Of a DNA stretch of 64,000 nucleotides, positions 40,821 to 53,639 are shown one piece after another. The stretch's first letter is position 1. Each line of letters opens with the position of its first letter. The notes under the pieces were generated by a model. The model was given only the letters and a program-made list of their open reading frames with translations. It was not told where the DNA came from and did not search any database. The translations under genes were made by a program, and so were the position numbers. Source of the stretch: Protula sp. h YS-2021 (Eukaryota > Annelida > Polychaeta > Sabellida > Serpulidae); NCBI GenBank assembly GCA_949752745.1, contig OX457027.1, positions 77,927,214-77,991,213 on the forward strand, written 5' to 3'.

Positions 40821-43800
40821 CCACAGCCTTGTAATGTCCATGCGCTAAGGTGGAATAGCCATCATTCAGCACATATCGCTTGTCGTCATATGGGGAGAGG
40901 GCTACTTTCCTAATCTTCTCCGAGAAAAGCTGGTGACTATGACTTCGGATAATGTGTCCTGTAGCCATCGTTTGAGTTTTCTTGAACAAACTGTCTCTAT
41001 ACTGCACATGTTTAATGCGTCTTTGACAAGCTCGAGTGATGCCTTTAGCTGTATGTTTTTCTTTCCCACCGCACAATAAACTGTACATTTTCGGTCTGAG
41101 TCCAACAAACTCTTCAATGGGGACGCCGGCTGTCTCATCCTTCATTTTCCCAAGCACTTTTTTGTTCACGTTGGAATGTAGGAAATGATCCGGCGGATAG
41201 TCACTTGTGTCGAACAGGTCAGCATCCTGCTGCATATCCTTGTAGATATCTTCCGTTTCTATGTCGTAACATAGACTGTCGGTGTCGCTGAACAATAACT
41301 TGGCATTGGGATACTTGACCATGATGTAGTTGTAATGAAAGTTGAACATAAGCACTTTGCTGAGGTCGAGAATGGTGAAACCAACTTGAATGGGTTTATC
41401 CAGAAGCAAATCCACTTTGCGTAAATGTACCGCGGTCAAATCTTCGTTGAAAATTTTGAATTTGTGGAAAGAAGGTTTGGCTACAAGTTTCTTGAACCGC
41501 TTTTCCTTGTGAACAAGTTCAACATTGATTCGCTTTCTCACATTTTCCATGGTTTTGCCAAACACCGAGTTGTTCATCAGTTTGAAGAAGTCTTTCTCAA
41601 ATGGGTTCTTGGCCAATTTTCTCTTTTCCGTGTTCAAGGCAATGTATTTTGCCAACCATTTGCTCTGTTCAAACATGATGGCGCGATGTACTTTAGTGAC
41701 TTTCAACCCCAGTGAGACGTACTGTTGCAAATTCCTGTAATGAAGTACATATTTCTTCTTGTCAGACAAGTTAGGAATGAGCTTTTCACTGGATTTCTCT
41801 TTCATGTTTAGATCTTTCCGCAGCTTCTGACTGTACTCTGACAATTCTTCAACTTTGACACATTTCCGTTCTGGAGCCACTGGGTAGTGATTATGATGAT
41901 CATGGATTGAATTTGGATATTCTAAATCCACTTCCAAAATGAATCCAATGTCATCATCTTCATCCACATCCATGAAGTCGAGGGATTCTGGCTCGCTCAC
42001 CCACATAAATCCTCTTTGTGGCATGCTTTGTGACATGGCCCAGCCATACAAGTTGTTTGCGTCGAGGTACATCAGGTAGTTGTTTGGTATCTCAGAATTG
42101 TATTCTGCTACGTAGGGATTATTCGCTTTCGCATACTTGTGTGTGATCACAGATATTCCTCCACGTATGCCTTGCTCAACCATTTGGTACATGTCAATGT
42201 CATTGATCAATTCCAACTTCACCTTTGTCGCTTTCAACATTGCATCCCACGACAGTCCTGGTGCTGTATAGTAATGAGCAGGATCCAATTCATACGTGTT
42301 GAGGCATACTTGACGAAAATTTTCAAACACGTCAGCTAGTAATAACACATCTGATTTCAGGTACAGGTCGTGGTATTCACCAAATGTGGTACAGTTGAAT
42401 GTATCCCATACCTTCTGCGCATGCGCATAATCCTCATCGCTAATGTCCTCTTCGCTAAGCTGACTATAAAACTTGTCCTGTGATGGTAGCTGTGTTTCAG
42501 CAAACTTGGATGGTTCGTCCACGTAATCGTAGGGGTACACTCCCTTTCTCAGCAGCAAATCTTGTTGGTCACTATCGTGAATGTGAGAGGTCATGTTGTA
42601 GAAGTTATCTTTCCCTTCTGCTGCAAGGTTGGATACCAACTTCTGTAGAGAGGTACTCATGAACTGAAAGCTGTCTGTAAATTTCAGATTGCTCATGGTG
42701 AATGCAATATATTTTTCAATGGTGTTGGGAATGACTGTAATCGTTTCACCTTTGAATTTTCCAATTTCCTCCATATCAGATGACTGTCATAGCCTCGCAA
42801 ATTGTGGAAAAACACAGGAATGATAAAAGAATCTTTATCCCCTTGCTGATCTTTTCTAAGTCGGAATTGTAAGTTGCATTCATTGTGCGCTGCTCCACGA
42901 TATTTGCCATTGATGTGGTCATGATCTCTCACACGATCTGCTCCTAGAGGTTCATGACAAATGTAGCAATCAACAGCGTTCTTGAAATTCTCTTTGTCTT
43001 CACGAGTCATCACAATTTCCTTTGGCTGCTCTAAACCACGTACAATACGATCACGTTCATTCACCATATGGTCTAAAAAGACTTTCACGGCATTGTCTCC
43101 TCGATACACAACTGGTGCACGTGTGTCGTACTGGCTCACAACTACTTAGGCAAAGCTGTTTGGACGATGATGTTGATACTTGTCTCCTTCTTCATGCTTT
43201 TGCGTGAAACATTCAAAGTCGGCATAAATCACAAAAGGTGCTCGCTGTTGTTTAGCCACATTCTTGAACTTGATGAAGGGTTCCTTGGGAAATGATAAAC
43301 GTTGTGCTCCATTCTTGTCACACACTTCACGATGTTTATCTAAAAGATCTTGTCGTACAAACCCGTGAAGACAGTTGAAACAATAAAAATATGTACCCTT
43401 ATGCTTTGATCGATAAGACATAAGTCTGCTAAAATTCTTGATGAGGCAGTAATGCCTCGTCTTGTCATTGCTAATCAGAAGTAAGTTGATTTCTCTCACA
43501 CTGACGTTTCGACTAAGTTGTATTGGAACAACTACATCTTGTTCATATCCAAACACGTTGATGGCTACATCGTTCTCCTTTTCAAACTTTGGAATGTCAG
43601 TAATTGGTGTCGGAAATGTCATACCCTGTACCTTTAGTTCCTTCTCAAATGGTTTGTAATGATTCACGCGATTTGGATTGTTGTCATGAGGGTGAAGGTA
43701 AGCCAATACTGACCATAAGAAACACTTGTTATCATCATCATTCTTAATGTTTATCACACCCTTTGTTTTCTTCACTTTCTTCGGTAGTGGAATAAAACTA

Positions 43801-44855
43801 CTCGCTTCTAGAGGCACCAACGTAGCTGTATGTACTTCAATGTATAGTATGTTATCCAATACCCAGCCAGAGCCTTGTCGCTCATGTTCGTCAAACTTGG
43901 TAAATAATTCTTTATAGGCTTCTGGCAGGTCCTTCTCAATATCTGCTGGATTGTATGCTGCATATGTTGGACTGCTGATAAATGCATTATCCACTTGTTC
44001 TACCATAACACCTTCATCATTTGCTGTCAGTTTCTTGAAACGTGCATGCACGACAATGTACCATTTCATTCCATGATTTAAGGTCTCCAACAAATGTGTC
44101 TTGATACGGTTCTCTTGCTGTCGCATTTCAAGCAGTAAATCTGATCCATCCTCAGATTCAAACCGTTTTTCCTGCGCGTTTTCACCAAGACTAACCCTTC
44201 TACCTCTCCCTACTTGTCCTGTCTTTTGTTTCTTTGAAACATGTTCTTGAGACACATTTTCCATCTCAGCTGGTTTACATGCATGTGCCTCAAAAGTATC
44301 CATAGATGGAAATTCTACATTACATTCCGCACACTGAACTGGACCGTATGGCCAAATGTCATCTTCTTCCATCTTTTCTCTCTTTGCTCCTTTCCCTTCA
44401 TGTTTCACTAAAGTTTTCATCTCAGCTTTGCATGTATGTGCTTCAAAAGTATCCATAGATGGAAATTCTACATTACATTCCGCACACTGAACTGGACCGT
44501 ATGGCCAAATGTCATCTTCTTCCATCTTTTCTCTCTTTGCTCCTTTCCCTTCATGTTTCACTAAAGTTTTCATCTCAGCTTTGCATGTATGTGCTTCAAA
44601 AGTATCCATAGATGGAAATTCTACATTACATTCCGCACACTGAACTGGACCGTATGGCCAAATGTCATCTTCATCCATCTTTTGTCTCTTTGCTCCTTTC
44701 ATCTCAGCTTTACTGCATGTGTGTGTCTCATAAGTATCCATAGATGGAAATTTCACATTGCATTCCATACACTGAACTTGACCGTATGGCCAAATGTCAT
44801 CTTCTTCCATCCTTTGTCTCTTTGCTCCTTTCCCATGCTCTTCACTTTTCATCAT
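40816..44855 (-). pseudogene. POLB: Protein-primed family B DNA polymerase, broken by a stop and a frameshift
   Basis: Three pieces. Piece 1 (44855-43146) has four tandem ~50-residue units, each with DDIWPYG and a C2HC finger (CAECNVEFPSMDTFEAHTC), then the exonuclease I motif YADFEC; it stops at TAA 43146-43148. Piece 2 continues in the same frame to about 42,775 and holds the HNH/endonuclease-VII-like CYICHEPLG...RDHDH...RGAAHNECN and exonuclease II FHNLRGYDSHL. A one-base loss near 42,775-42,782 moves to piece 3 (42774-40816, 652 residues): exonuclease III YLKSD (138-142), polymerase A LDANNLYGWAM, B KLMNNSVFGK (398-407) and C SDTDSL (496-501). All active-site motifs survive, so the breaks are recent. 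Unless read through or spliced, it is not functional. Confidence 0.93.
44265..44850 (-). repeat. Four tandem zinc-finger units in the polymerase N-terminus
   Basis: Units of about 150-165 bp within the coding sequence. The two central-distal copies (about 44,290-44,445 and 44,446-44,610) are identical over long stretches, so duplication is recent. Keeps the reading frame. Confidence 0.85.
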
Positions 44856-44916
44856 AGCTGGTTGTTGTTCCGTCAACTGCTGAAACTGAAATGCTGAAAT
44901 GTAATCTCAGACATCA

Positions 44917-44926
44917 CCCTTTTATA
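44917..44926 (-). promoter_or_regulatory. TATA box of the polymerase gene
   Basis: TATAAAAGGG on the minus strand, about 62-71 bases before the ATG at 44855; nearly identical to the PC4-cluster box. Confidence 0.7.
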
Positions 44927-44950
44927 CACACTCATACATAGACAGAATTT

Positions 44951-44989
44951 GCGTTCATTTCATAACAGAGGATGGCCCTTAAAAGGGCC
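44951..44989 (-). terminator. Histone-type 3'-end signal of the 45014 gene
   Basis: Minus strand: CTAACATCTTTC, then GGCCCTTTTAAGGGCC (44989-44974), a 6-bp stem with TTTA loop that fits the histone stem-loop consensus, then 8 bases, then TTATGAAATGAACGC (44965-44951). It lies 24 bases after the stop. No AATAAA nearby. Confidence 0.72.
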
Positions 44990-45013
44990 GAAAGATGTTA
45001 GTAATTTGACGCT

Positions 45014-45367
45014 TCACCAGCAAGTCGGATTGCCACAGTCGCACTGGTATCTGTAAAACTGTTCCATGGAGAACGGTCGTCGCGAGCACTTGAACGGATG
45101 ACGGTTATAGTAGCCAAAGTTTTTTAGTGTCGCTCCACACCACCAGCAGTCCGTGCATGGCTGCGGTCCTGGCAATCTCGCAGTAAACTTGTACCAGAGC
45201 AGTCCACCGCAAGTTTTGCAGCAGTAATGTCGTGGTGCATTGTGGTGCACCGGGCAGTTGTGTGGTTGACCTGGGTACTCCAACCATACCCAACACTTAT
45301 AACACTCAGTCGTTAGCGTCACTGCCTTGCCGTTTCGCATCACTGTGATTTTACGATTTGTTGACAT
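45014..45367 (-). CDS. Cys-rich multi-zinc protein, unrecognised
   Basis: 117 residues with some 14 Cys and several His: CYKCW, CPVHH, HYCCKTCGG, CTDCWWCG, CSRR, YQCDCGNPTCW. The paired CxxC motifs suggest three zinc sites. No named family. Divergently transcribed from the RING gene; short TATA-driven unit with a histone-type end. Possibly an early regulator or host-interaction protein. Confidence 0.7.
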   Translation of the reverse strand: MSTNRKITVMRNGKAVTLTTECYKCWVWLEYPGQPHNCPVHHNAPRHYCCKTCGGLLWYKFTARLPGPQPCTDCWWCGATLKNFGYYNRHPFKCSRRPFSMEQFYRYQCDCGNPTCW

Positions 45368-45403
45368 CTTGCTGCTTGTGTTGGATAATGAAGCTGTAAC
45401 CCA

Positions 45404-45413
45404 CCTTTATATA
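45404..45413 (-). promoter_or_regulatory. TATA box of the 45014 gene
   Basis: TATATAAAGG on the minus strand, 37-46 bases before the ATG. Confidence 0.7.
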
Positions 45414-45446
45414 CTACTAGCGAACATCCTCGCATTATATGCTGAT

Positions 45447-45598
45447 GGGGGGGGGGGGTCCTTACTTCATGCAAGTATTTCGTGCTATCCCGGGGGGGGG
45501 GGGTCCCGAGTTTAGCTCGGCTAGGGGGGGGGGGTCCTGAGGTTAGGTCGGCTAGGGGGGGGGGTCCCGAGTTTAGCTCGGTTAGGGGGGGGGGTCCG
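45447..45598. repeat. G-run repeats between divergent genes
   Basis: Four runs of 9-12 G, spaced by TCCCGAGTTTAGCTCGGCTAG or a variant, on the plus strand. CGAGTTTAGCTCG is itself a small hairpin. A G-quadruplex is likely. Matches the C-run array at 30,609-30,722 in placement. Confidence 0.85.
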
Positions 45599-45613
45599 AT
45601 CCTGACTTCAGGT

Positions 45614-45624
45614 GGTATATAACC
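45614..45624 (+). promoter_or_regulatory. TATA box of the RING gene
   Basis: GGTATATAACC 42-52 bases before the ATG at 45666. Confidence 0.65.
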
Positions 45625-45665
45625 TATGCTCATTTCAGTTTGGGCTCACACTCGCTTCCGTCAAC

Positions 45666-46217
45666 ATGGAGTGCTTCTTCGCGTTACATGATGCTCTCAC
45701 CATTGCTGAAGTTAGAGAACTTCACCTGTCTGTCACACAGCCACAGGCACCGCCAGAAAGAGTCTACTTCTTCCAGCTGCTGCCGGACCCAGTTCATGGA
45801 TCCATCATGTGTGTACCCGTCCTGTACAACCGTCAAGTCACGATTGGAAAGAGGCTCAGAGATATAGAGGCTGGTCACTATGATGAGGCGTTCTTTAGAA
45901 CGATGATGCTAGGGGAGTCAATACCTTCGCGGTTGGAAGAAGAAGAGTACCCGGCCTGGGGGAGATTCTTCCTCCAGCAAGACTTGGATATTTGCTCAGG
46001 ATGTGGGTGTATGATCTCCCCAGACCGGGTGCTGTCTGAGTGCAACCATCAAATGTGCCTGGTCTGCGCGGCGCACTGGACTCAACTGCTGGCGCTAAAT
46101 GACCGCTACTCTGTGAGGTGCTTTACCTGCGGCATGCGAGGGGACCACTTTTTGTTCAACGGGCAACAGCTCACACATTGCAGTAGGCCAGTGCAGGACA
46201 TTGTGACATTCTTTTAA
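45666..46217 (+). CDS. RING-finger protein, possible E3 ubiquitin ligase
   Basis: 183 residues from ATG in CAACATGG. Near the C-terminus is a C3HC4-type RING: CSGC, then CNHQMCLVC, then CFTC, with spacing near the family norm. The N-terminal 110 residues are unrecognised. RING proteins of DNA viruses often redirect host ubiquitin; that role is inference. Rightmost Polinton gene, with a histone-type 3' end. Confidence 0.78.
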   Translation: MECFFALHDALTIAEVRELHLSVTQPQAPPERVYFFQLLPDPVHGSIMCVPVLYNRQVTIGKRLRDIEAGHYDEAFFRTMMLGESIPSRLEEEEYPAWGRFFLQQDLDICSGCGCMISPDRVLSECNHQMCLVCAAHWTQLLALNDRYSVRCFTCGMRGDHFLFNGQQLTHCSRPVQDIVTFF

Positions 46218-46257
46218 ACCGGGACCGGCAGCAGCAGGAGAAAAACTAACATCTCCT

Positions 46258-46297
46258 GGCTCTTTTAAGAGCCCACCACTGATACTGAAATAAGCGC
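46258..46297 (+). terminator. Histone-type 3'-end signal of the RING gene
   Basis: CTAACATCTCCT, then GGCTCTTTTAAGAGCC (46258-46273), 6-bp stem with TTTA loop, then CACCAC, then TACTGAAATAAGCGC (46283-46297). Starts 40 bases after the stop. The stem-loop meets the metazoan histone consensus; the purine-rich part takes the place of a U7-binding element. Confidence 0.75.
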
Positions 46298-46365
46298 TAA
46301 TCGTGTCATGGTGTTAGTATGTATGTGTATGCATGAGAGTGTGGGAAATGCTTAAAAAAAATGGT

Positions 46366-46807
46366 CACCCGTTTGAATGGTCGTTTGAATGGTTGTTTGA
46401 ATGGCCGCCCACTCTCCATATTACGTCATTATGACGTTCATATGACGTTCATATGACGTTCATATGACGTTCATATGACCTCCATATCACCTCCATATCA
46501 CCTCCATATGACCTCCATATCACTTCCATAACACGTCCATAACACGTCCATAACACGTCATAATGACGTCACTGTTTTAAAAACCCCATGGGGCCTGTAA
46601 AACAACTCCTCACGTCATTATGACGTTCATGTGACGTTCATATGACGTCCATATGACAACCATATGACGTCCATATGACGTCAATATCACGTCAATATGA
46701 CGTCAATATGACGTCACTGTTTTAGAAACCCCATGGGGCTTCTAAAACACCACGTGACGTCATTATGACGTCACTTCCTGTTTTAGAAGCCCCACTTTTA
46801 CCCTACT
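46366..46807 (-). repeat. Right terminal inverted repeat of the Polinton
   Basis: Inverted copy of 26440-26870. It differs in the number of ~12-bp units, and one CCCCATGGGG palindrome (46574-46603) has several mismatches; the other is at 46719-46748. Confidence 0.95.
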
Positions 46808-46813
46808 CATTGC

Positions 46814-49555
<2,742 letters not shown>

Positions 49556-50236
49556 AAAACGTGATACTTTCGTCAAACGGACATCTGGGTATTCTCGATG
49601 TTAAACTTTTACTATGCCCCGTGCCATTTCAACTGGTGCCATTTACCTTTGAACTCTAATTTCTCCAGCACCTGCAGTTCTACTGTAAAAAACTCAAAAC
49701 TTACAGTTTTTAAATAAATTTAGTACTTTTGCAGTATGTTAGGCCTACTGAAATTTGATTTTCTCTGCCTACATATGAGCATACACCATTTTAATACGTG
49801 GCGGGTACTTATGCTCATATGTTGGTACAGAAAACTGATCTGCCAGATTACGAATGGATTTGTGAAATTTGCAATGGTTTGACGCAGCGTCAGTTAAAAA
49901 ATAACGAGGTTAATAAACCGTCGAGTCATCCTGGCGATTTTGCAATTTGAGGTTTTTACATGCACAGGATGTCAAATTTACGGACATTTGGACACCGCAA
50001 AATAGTGATACTTTTAACACCAAAATGCAGTAAGTGTTACTATGTCCAGATGAAGACAAAAGTTTCGTAACCACACACTCTTAAAAGCTGTAGAAGGTTT
50101 GAAAGAACAATATGTATTCTGTTAAAATTTGAGACAAGTCTGTGGGCGGCAGTCACTGACTCATGACCGCTCGACCACATGTCACACTTGTCCAAACCCT
50201 CCTTACCTTATTTTCGCCATATTTACACTATTTCAG
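49556..50236. other. Non-coding, probably EMC7 intron
   Basis: No repeat or exon recognised. It ends in a pyrimidine-rich TTTACACTATTTCAG acceptor. Confidence 0.45.
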
Positions 50237-50346
50237 GAATGACGGTACATTCACAGTGACGAATGTACCAAGCGGCAGCTACATTGTTGAAGTTGCAAAT
50301 CCTGTCTATGAATTCGAATCCGTCAGAGTGGATATCAAAATAAATG
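50237..50346 (+). CDS. EMC7: EMC7 exon (beta-sandwich domain)
   Basis: 110-base exon between TTTCAG and GTAAAC. Reading gives NDGTFTVTNVPSGSYIVEV and then NPVYEFESVRVDI, the conserved core of ER membrane complex subunit 7 (DUF2012 beta-sandwich). Starts one base before a codon and ends after the first base of a codon, matching the next exon. The upstream exon, with signal peptide, is not found in the window; it may lie left of the Polinton or the array. Confidence 0.8.
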
Positions 50347-50490
50347 GTAAACTTTCTCGCTATTATTATGTTACTGACATTCCACAATGAAATATAGTTA
50401 ACTAAAATTTTCCCAAAATTCATTTTCTCTCTTTATGCTTTCGGTGAAGGACCGCTATTACATCGGTTTTCTTCCGTTGTTGTTCTACAG

Positions 50491-50735
50491 CCAACCTCTT
50501 CGGCGGTTTGGTCTGTTATGTATAACATTTTCTTACTCCGCAGGCCCACTGGGGATTCCGCGCAAAATAATATTCATAAAAGAGGAGCTGCATTTTGAAA
50601 TATGGTCAAGAACCAACCTCAACGGCGGTTCGGTTTGTTGTATGTAACACATTTTTACTCCGCAGACTCACTGGGGATTCCGTGAAACTAGTACTCATAA
50701 AAAGCTGAACTACTTTTTAAAATATCCATCCGCTC
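50491..50735. repeat. ~122-bp direct duplication in EMC7 intron
   Basis: CCAACCTCTTCGGCGGTTTGG...ACTCCGCAGGCCCACTGGGGATTCCG recurs from 50,613 with about 20 percent change. Confidence 0.7.
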
Positions 50736-51583
50736 TGTGTTTATACATCACAGATAGATTTCACCAGAGGTCAGCTGTTTTATAACAACGGTTTTCTTCG
50801 TCCATCGCCCTCTTTCACCACTTTATTCAGAGATTTGTCGCAGCGGAATGTGGGCCCGAGCACGACCCCCGCCCCCGCGCCCCCACCTCCAAGTGACCTC
50901 ACTATGCATGAAATATGCATGTAGTTTAGGTGGTTTGTACTTATGAAGGCGCGATCATCGTTTTCATCAGGAACAAGAAGTAGTAGTCATTGTGAAACAA
51001 GATTGTGATCCAGCAAATATCCCAGAATTAATAAACGTTCATGCACCTGAAATGCACAGAACCAAACACTGAATGCAAGAAAAATTAAAAACCCCGTTAT
51101 AAACGTACTTTGATCAAGCTGTTTCGCATTTGGAACAAATGGACCCCAATCAGTTCCCAGGCAACTTTGCCAAAATTTTGAAAGGTATGCAAGGTAACAG
51201 CAAGTTGGTGACTGACTATAGTCAGTCAACATTTCAGACACTAAAATAGGTTATGTACGAAAGCTGTTCAAAATCAGGCCCTGAGCAATTTCTCGGATAT
51301 GCGGATTACAGTCTAACCAGGCAGGAAATTTGTGTTGGGCAACAAGTTACTTTACAAAACTCATGTTCTTATTCAGTTTTGATGGTTTTTTATCCAAAGC
51401 TTGTAGAAACAGAAGAATAGGTTTCGATATTCAAGGCCAAATTTAGGAAAAATTTCAATGACTCATATAAAAAATAGAAAATTTTCATCAATGAAAAAAA
51501 GCATAAAATTGAGCAAAACACTCGATTTTAAAAACTTCGAAACTGGCGCTTCGATGAATTTATCCGTAATGGTTTACTTCCAG

Positions 51584-51678
51584 GTAAAACCTATGCTAAG
51601 CGCCTGGATTTGATCAATCCATCAGCGCAAGTACCCATCACCTATCCGCTGAAATTCAAAGCCAAGACTTTTTTTCGA
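51584..51678 (+). CDS. EMC7: EMC7 exon (linker after the beta-sandwich)
   Basis: 95 bases between TTACTTCCAG and GTAAAA. Two bases complete the split Gly codon; the rest reads KTYAKRLDLINPSAQ, then VPITYPLKFKAKTFFR, in line with the conserved PYPL segment of EMC7. Ends on a codon border. Confidence 0.75.
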
Positions 51679-52095
51679 GTAAAAATTTAAAAGACTGCCG
51701 TACGGGCTATGTTTTTAAAATTAAAGACGAGCAATAAAATGACCAGGTCCGAACCAGCTAAAATACGGTTTAATTGTTCTTTGTGGTAAGAAAATGCGAC
51801 GCGACGGCAGTGGCGTCAATGCTCTAGCTTTTACAACACACTGGTTTTGACAGACCAGAATAATTTAAGATTTATTTTTAAGCAACCCAGTCGTACCTTG
51901 TGATTTTAGGTGATGGATAACAAGCTTAACTTTTCCTGGCCCTTGTGGTGTATCTGATAAAACAAATCTGCTAGGATTAATGTAGAGCTCGATTTTAATT
52001 AATAATCAAGAAGGGTTTGCACAAACTTCAAAATCCAAGAAAAATTTCAATTGCCAAAAATTAATTAAAATTTCAATCTTTATTCCCCTTTGAAG

Positions 52096-52170
52096 CTGCT
52101 GATTCCGCCTATGATGTTAATGATAGTCATGCCAAAACTAATGAAGAGGTATTCTCCTGAAAAATACAAG
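52096..52170 (+). CDS. EMC7: EMC7 exon (transmembrane segment)
   Basis: 75 bases after TTCCCCTTTGAAG and before GTATGA, both borders on codon edges. Reads LLIPPMMLMIVMPKLMK and then SPEKYK, corresponding to the EMC7 membrane anchor. About 10-14 residues expected just before it are missing; the same frame upstream (FNLYSPLK) fits them but has no acceptor, and a TAA lies at 52066-52068. A diverged copy, a micro-exon or decay could explain this. Confidence 0.68.
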
Positions 52171-52539
52171 GTATGAACCTTTGTTTCCTTATATCTCGTT
52201 ATCTTAAAGTTTTAATTCAATTGCTTTGAGAAAAAATAACAAGAAACAATAACAAAAATGTCCCCGGACATTGTGCCAATCCGATCGGCAGCGCTGCCAT
52301 CAAAAGCAATGTGACCGGATGTGATGACGAACAGAACTGTATGTGTGCTTACAGCCAACAGTTATTCAGATTTTGACGAACCGACAACAAGTATACCACA
52401 ATACTTATATTTACCTGGAACCATCCCTGTTAAATTTGAAATGAAACAGAGAAAGAAATACAAATATGGCCTACAAAATCCAGCAAGGAGATTGGTCCTC
52501 ACAAGTTACGATTGGTGAAGAAACGTCAAGTAGTAGCAC

Positions 52540-52870
52540 TTTTTAATTTTTCAAAATTTGGTCGTTTTTGGCCCGTATTTCGGCCAATCTGGATCTAATT
52601 GCAAAAAATATAATTTCGAAGAATATTCATACAAAATTTCAACACAATCGGACGGGATTCGTACAAAGAGTATCATTTTTGTGTTTCCGAAATTTGGTAG
52701 TTTTTGGCCAACATTTTGGACAATTTTGGCAAAATCGCGAAACCGATATGAGCTTTGTGCACGACTACACCGGGAACATTCCTTCCAAATTTCAAAACAA
52801 TCGGACCAGAAAGAGTAGCACTTTTGAGAAATTGTTTAAACACACATAACGGACGACGGATAGATCATAA
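52540..52870. repeat. Dispersed repeat also seen at 63.2 kb
   Basis: TTTTGGCCCGTATTTCGGCCAAT...AATTTCAAMACAATCGGACG...AGAGTAKCATTTTTGTGTTTCC recurs in two adjacent units and again, diverged, at 63,190-63,450. Confidence 0.65.
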
Positions 52871-53639
52871 GTGACGAGAATCGCACACCGCCGAAGACAG
52901 GCTGGGCTGAAAAGATCGTTTTACATAACCCACCTTCAGGTAATCACCGTTGTACAAGTTCAAATACTCCCAAAGTGGTTTCGTATTCTACACACAGGAG
53001 AAGCTCCAGGTCAACTTGTGTCCCTCCTCACTTCGTGAAAGGGGAGTGTGGTTAAAGAAATTTATAGTAAACCGACGCAACCGGACGCATGGAGCCCACA
53101 ACACTGGCAGTACCCAGCCGACTGCTATAAGCTGTAAATGTCAGTGTAATAAAAAGCAGTGGCGCACCTGGGAGTTTCATTAATTTTGGAGCGTCGGTCA
53201 AATGTTCTCACACCCTTACGGGTTTGAACACACCTGTGCTCAAACCCATTTCCCGGTGTTTTCAAACCCGCGCGGATGTGAACACCGGTGTTTTCAAACA
53301 TCTAGGGCTTTGAGCACAGGTGTTTTCAAACCCGTAGGGGTATGAGCACAGTTTCCGGAAGTGGTAAAAAACCGCGCGCATTGTATTGTAGGTTTGAAAA
53401 CAGTTTTCAAAGTGGTGGTTTGTGTTTTCAAACTTCTAGGGGCATAAGCACAGTTTCTAGAAGTGAATGTAAATGATTTCGTCAAAGCATTGAGAGACGA
53501 AATGACACATGATTTCGTCATATACTTTCGTCATCCCATCCGAGAACGTTCGAACATACATGATTTCGTCACACCATCGGGACACGTTCGTCATCCCACT
53601 CGAGCACGTTCGAACATCATTGATGACGTCCTGATGACG

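Larger units (their letters stand above)
26440..46807. mobile_element. Complete Polinton/Maverick, 20.4 kb, 6-bp target duplication
   Basis: Termini AGTAGGGTAAAAGTGGGGC face inward at 26440 (plus) and 46807 (minus). CATTGC flanks both sides exactly (26434-26439 and 46808-46813). The element has TIRs of about 431-442 bp. It encodes the hallmark set: chromodomain integrase, HerA/FtsK-type packaging ATPase, adenain-type protease, penton-type and double jelly-roll capsid proteins, and a protein-primed family B polymerase. Length and 6-bp duplication fit the family. All open frames except the polymerase are intact, so the insertion is fairly young. The capsid and protease genes make it virus-like (adintovirus/Polintoviricetes grade). 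Confidence 0.97.
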
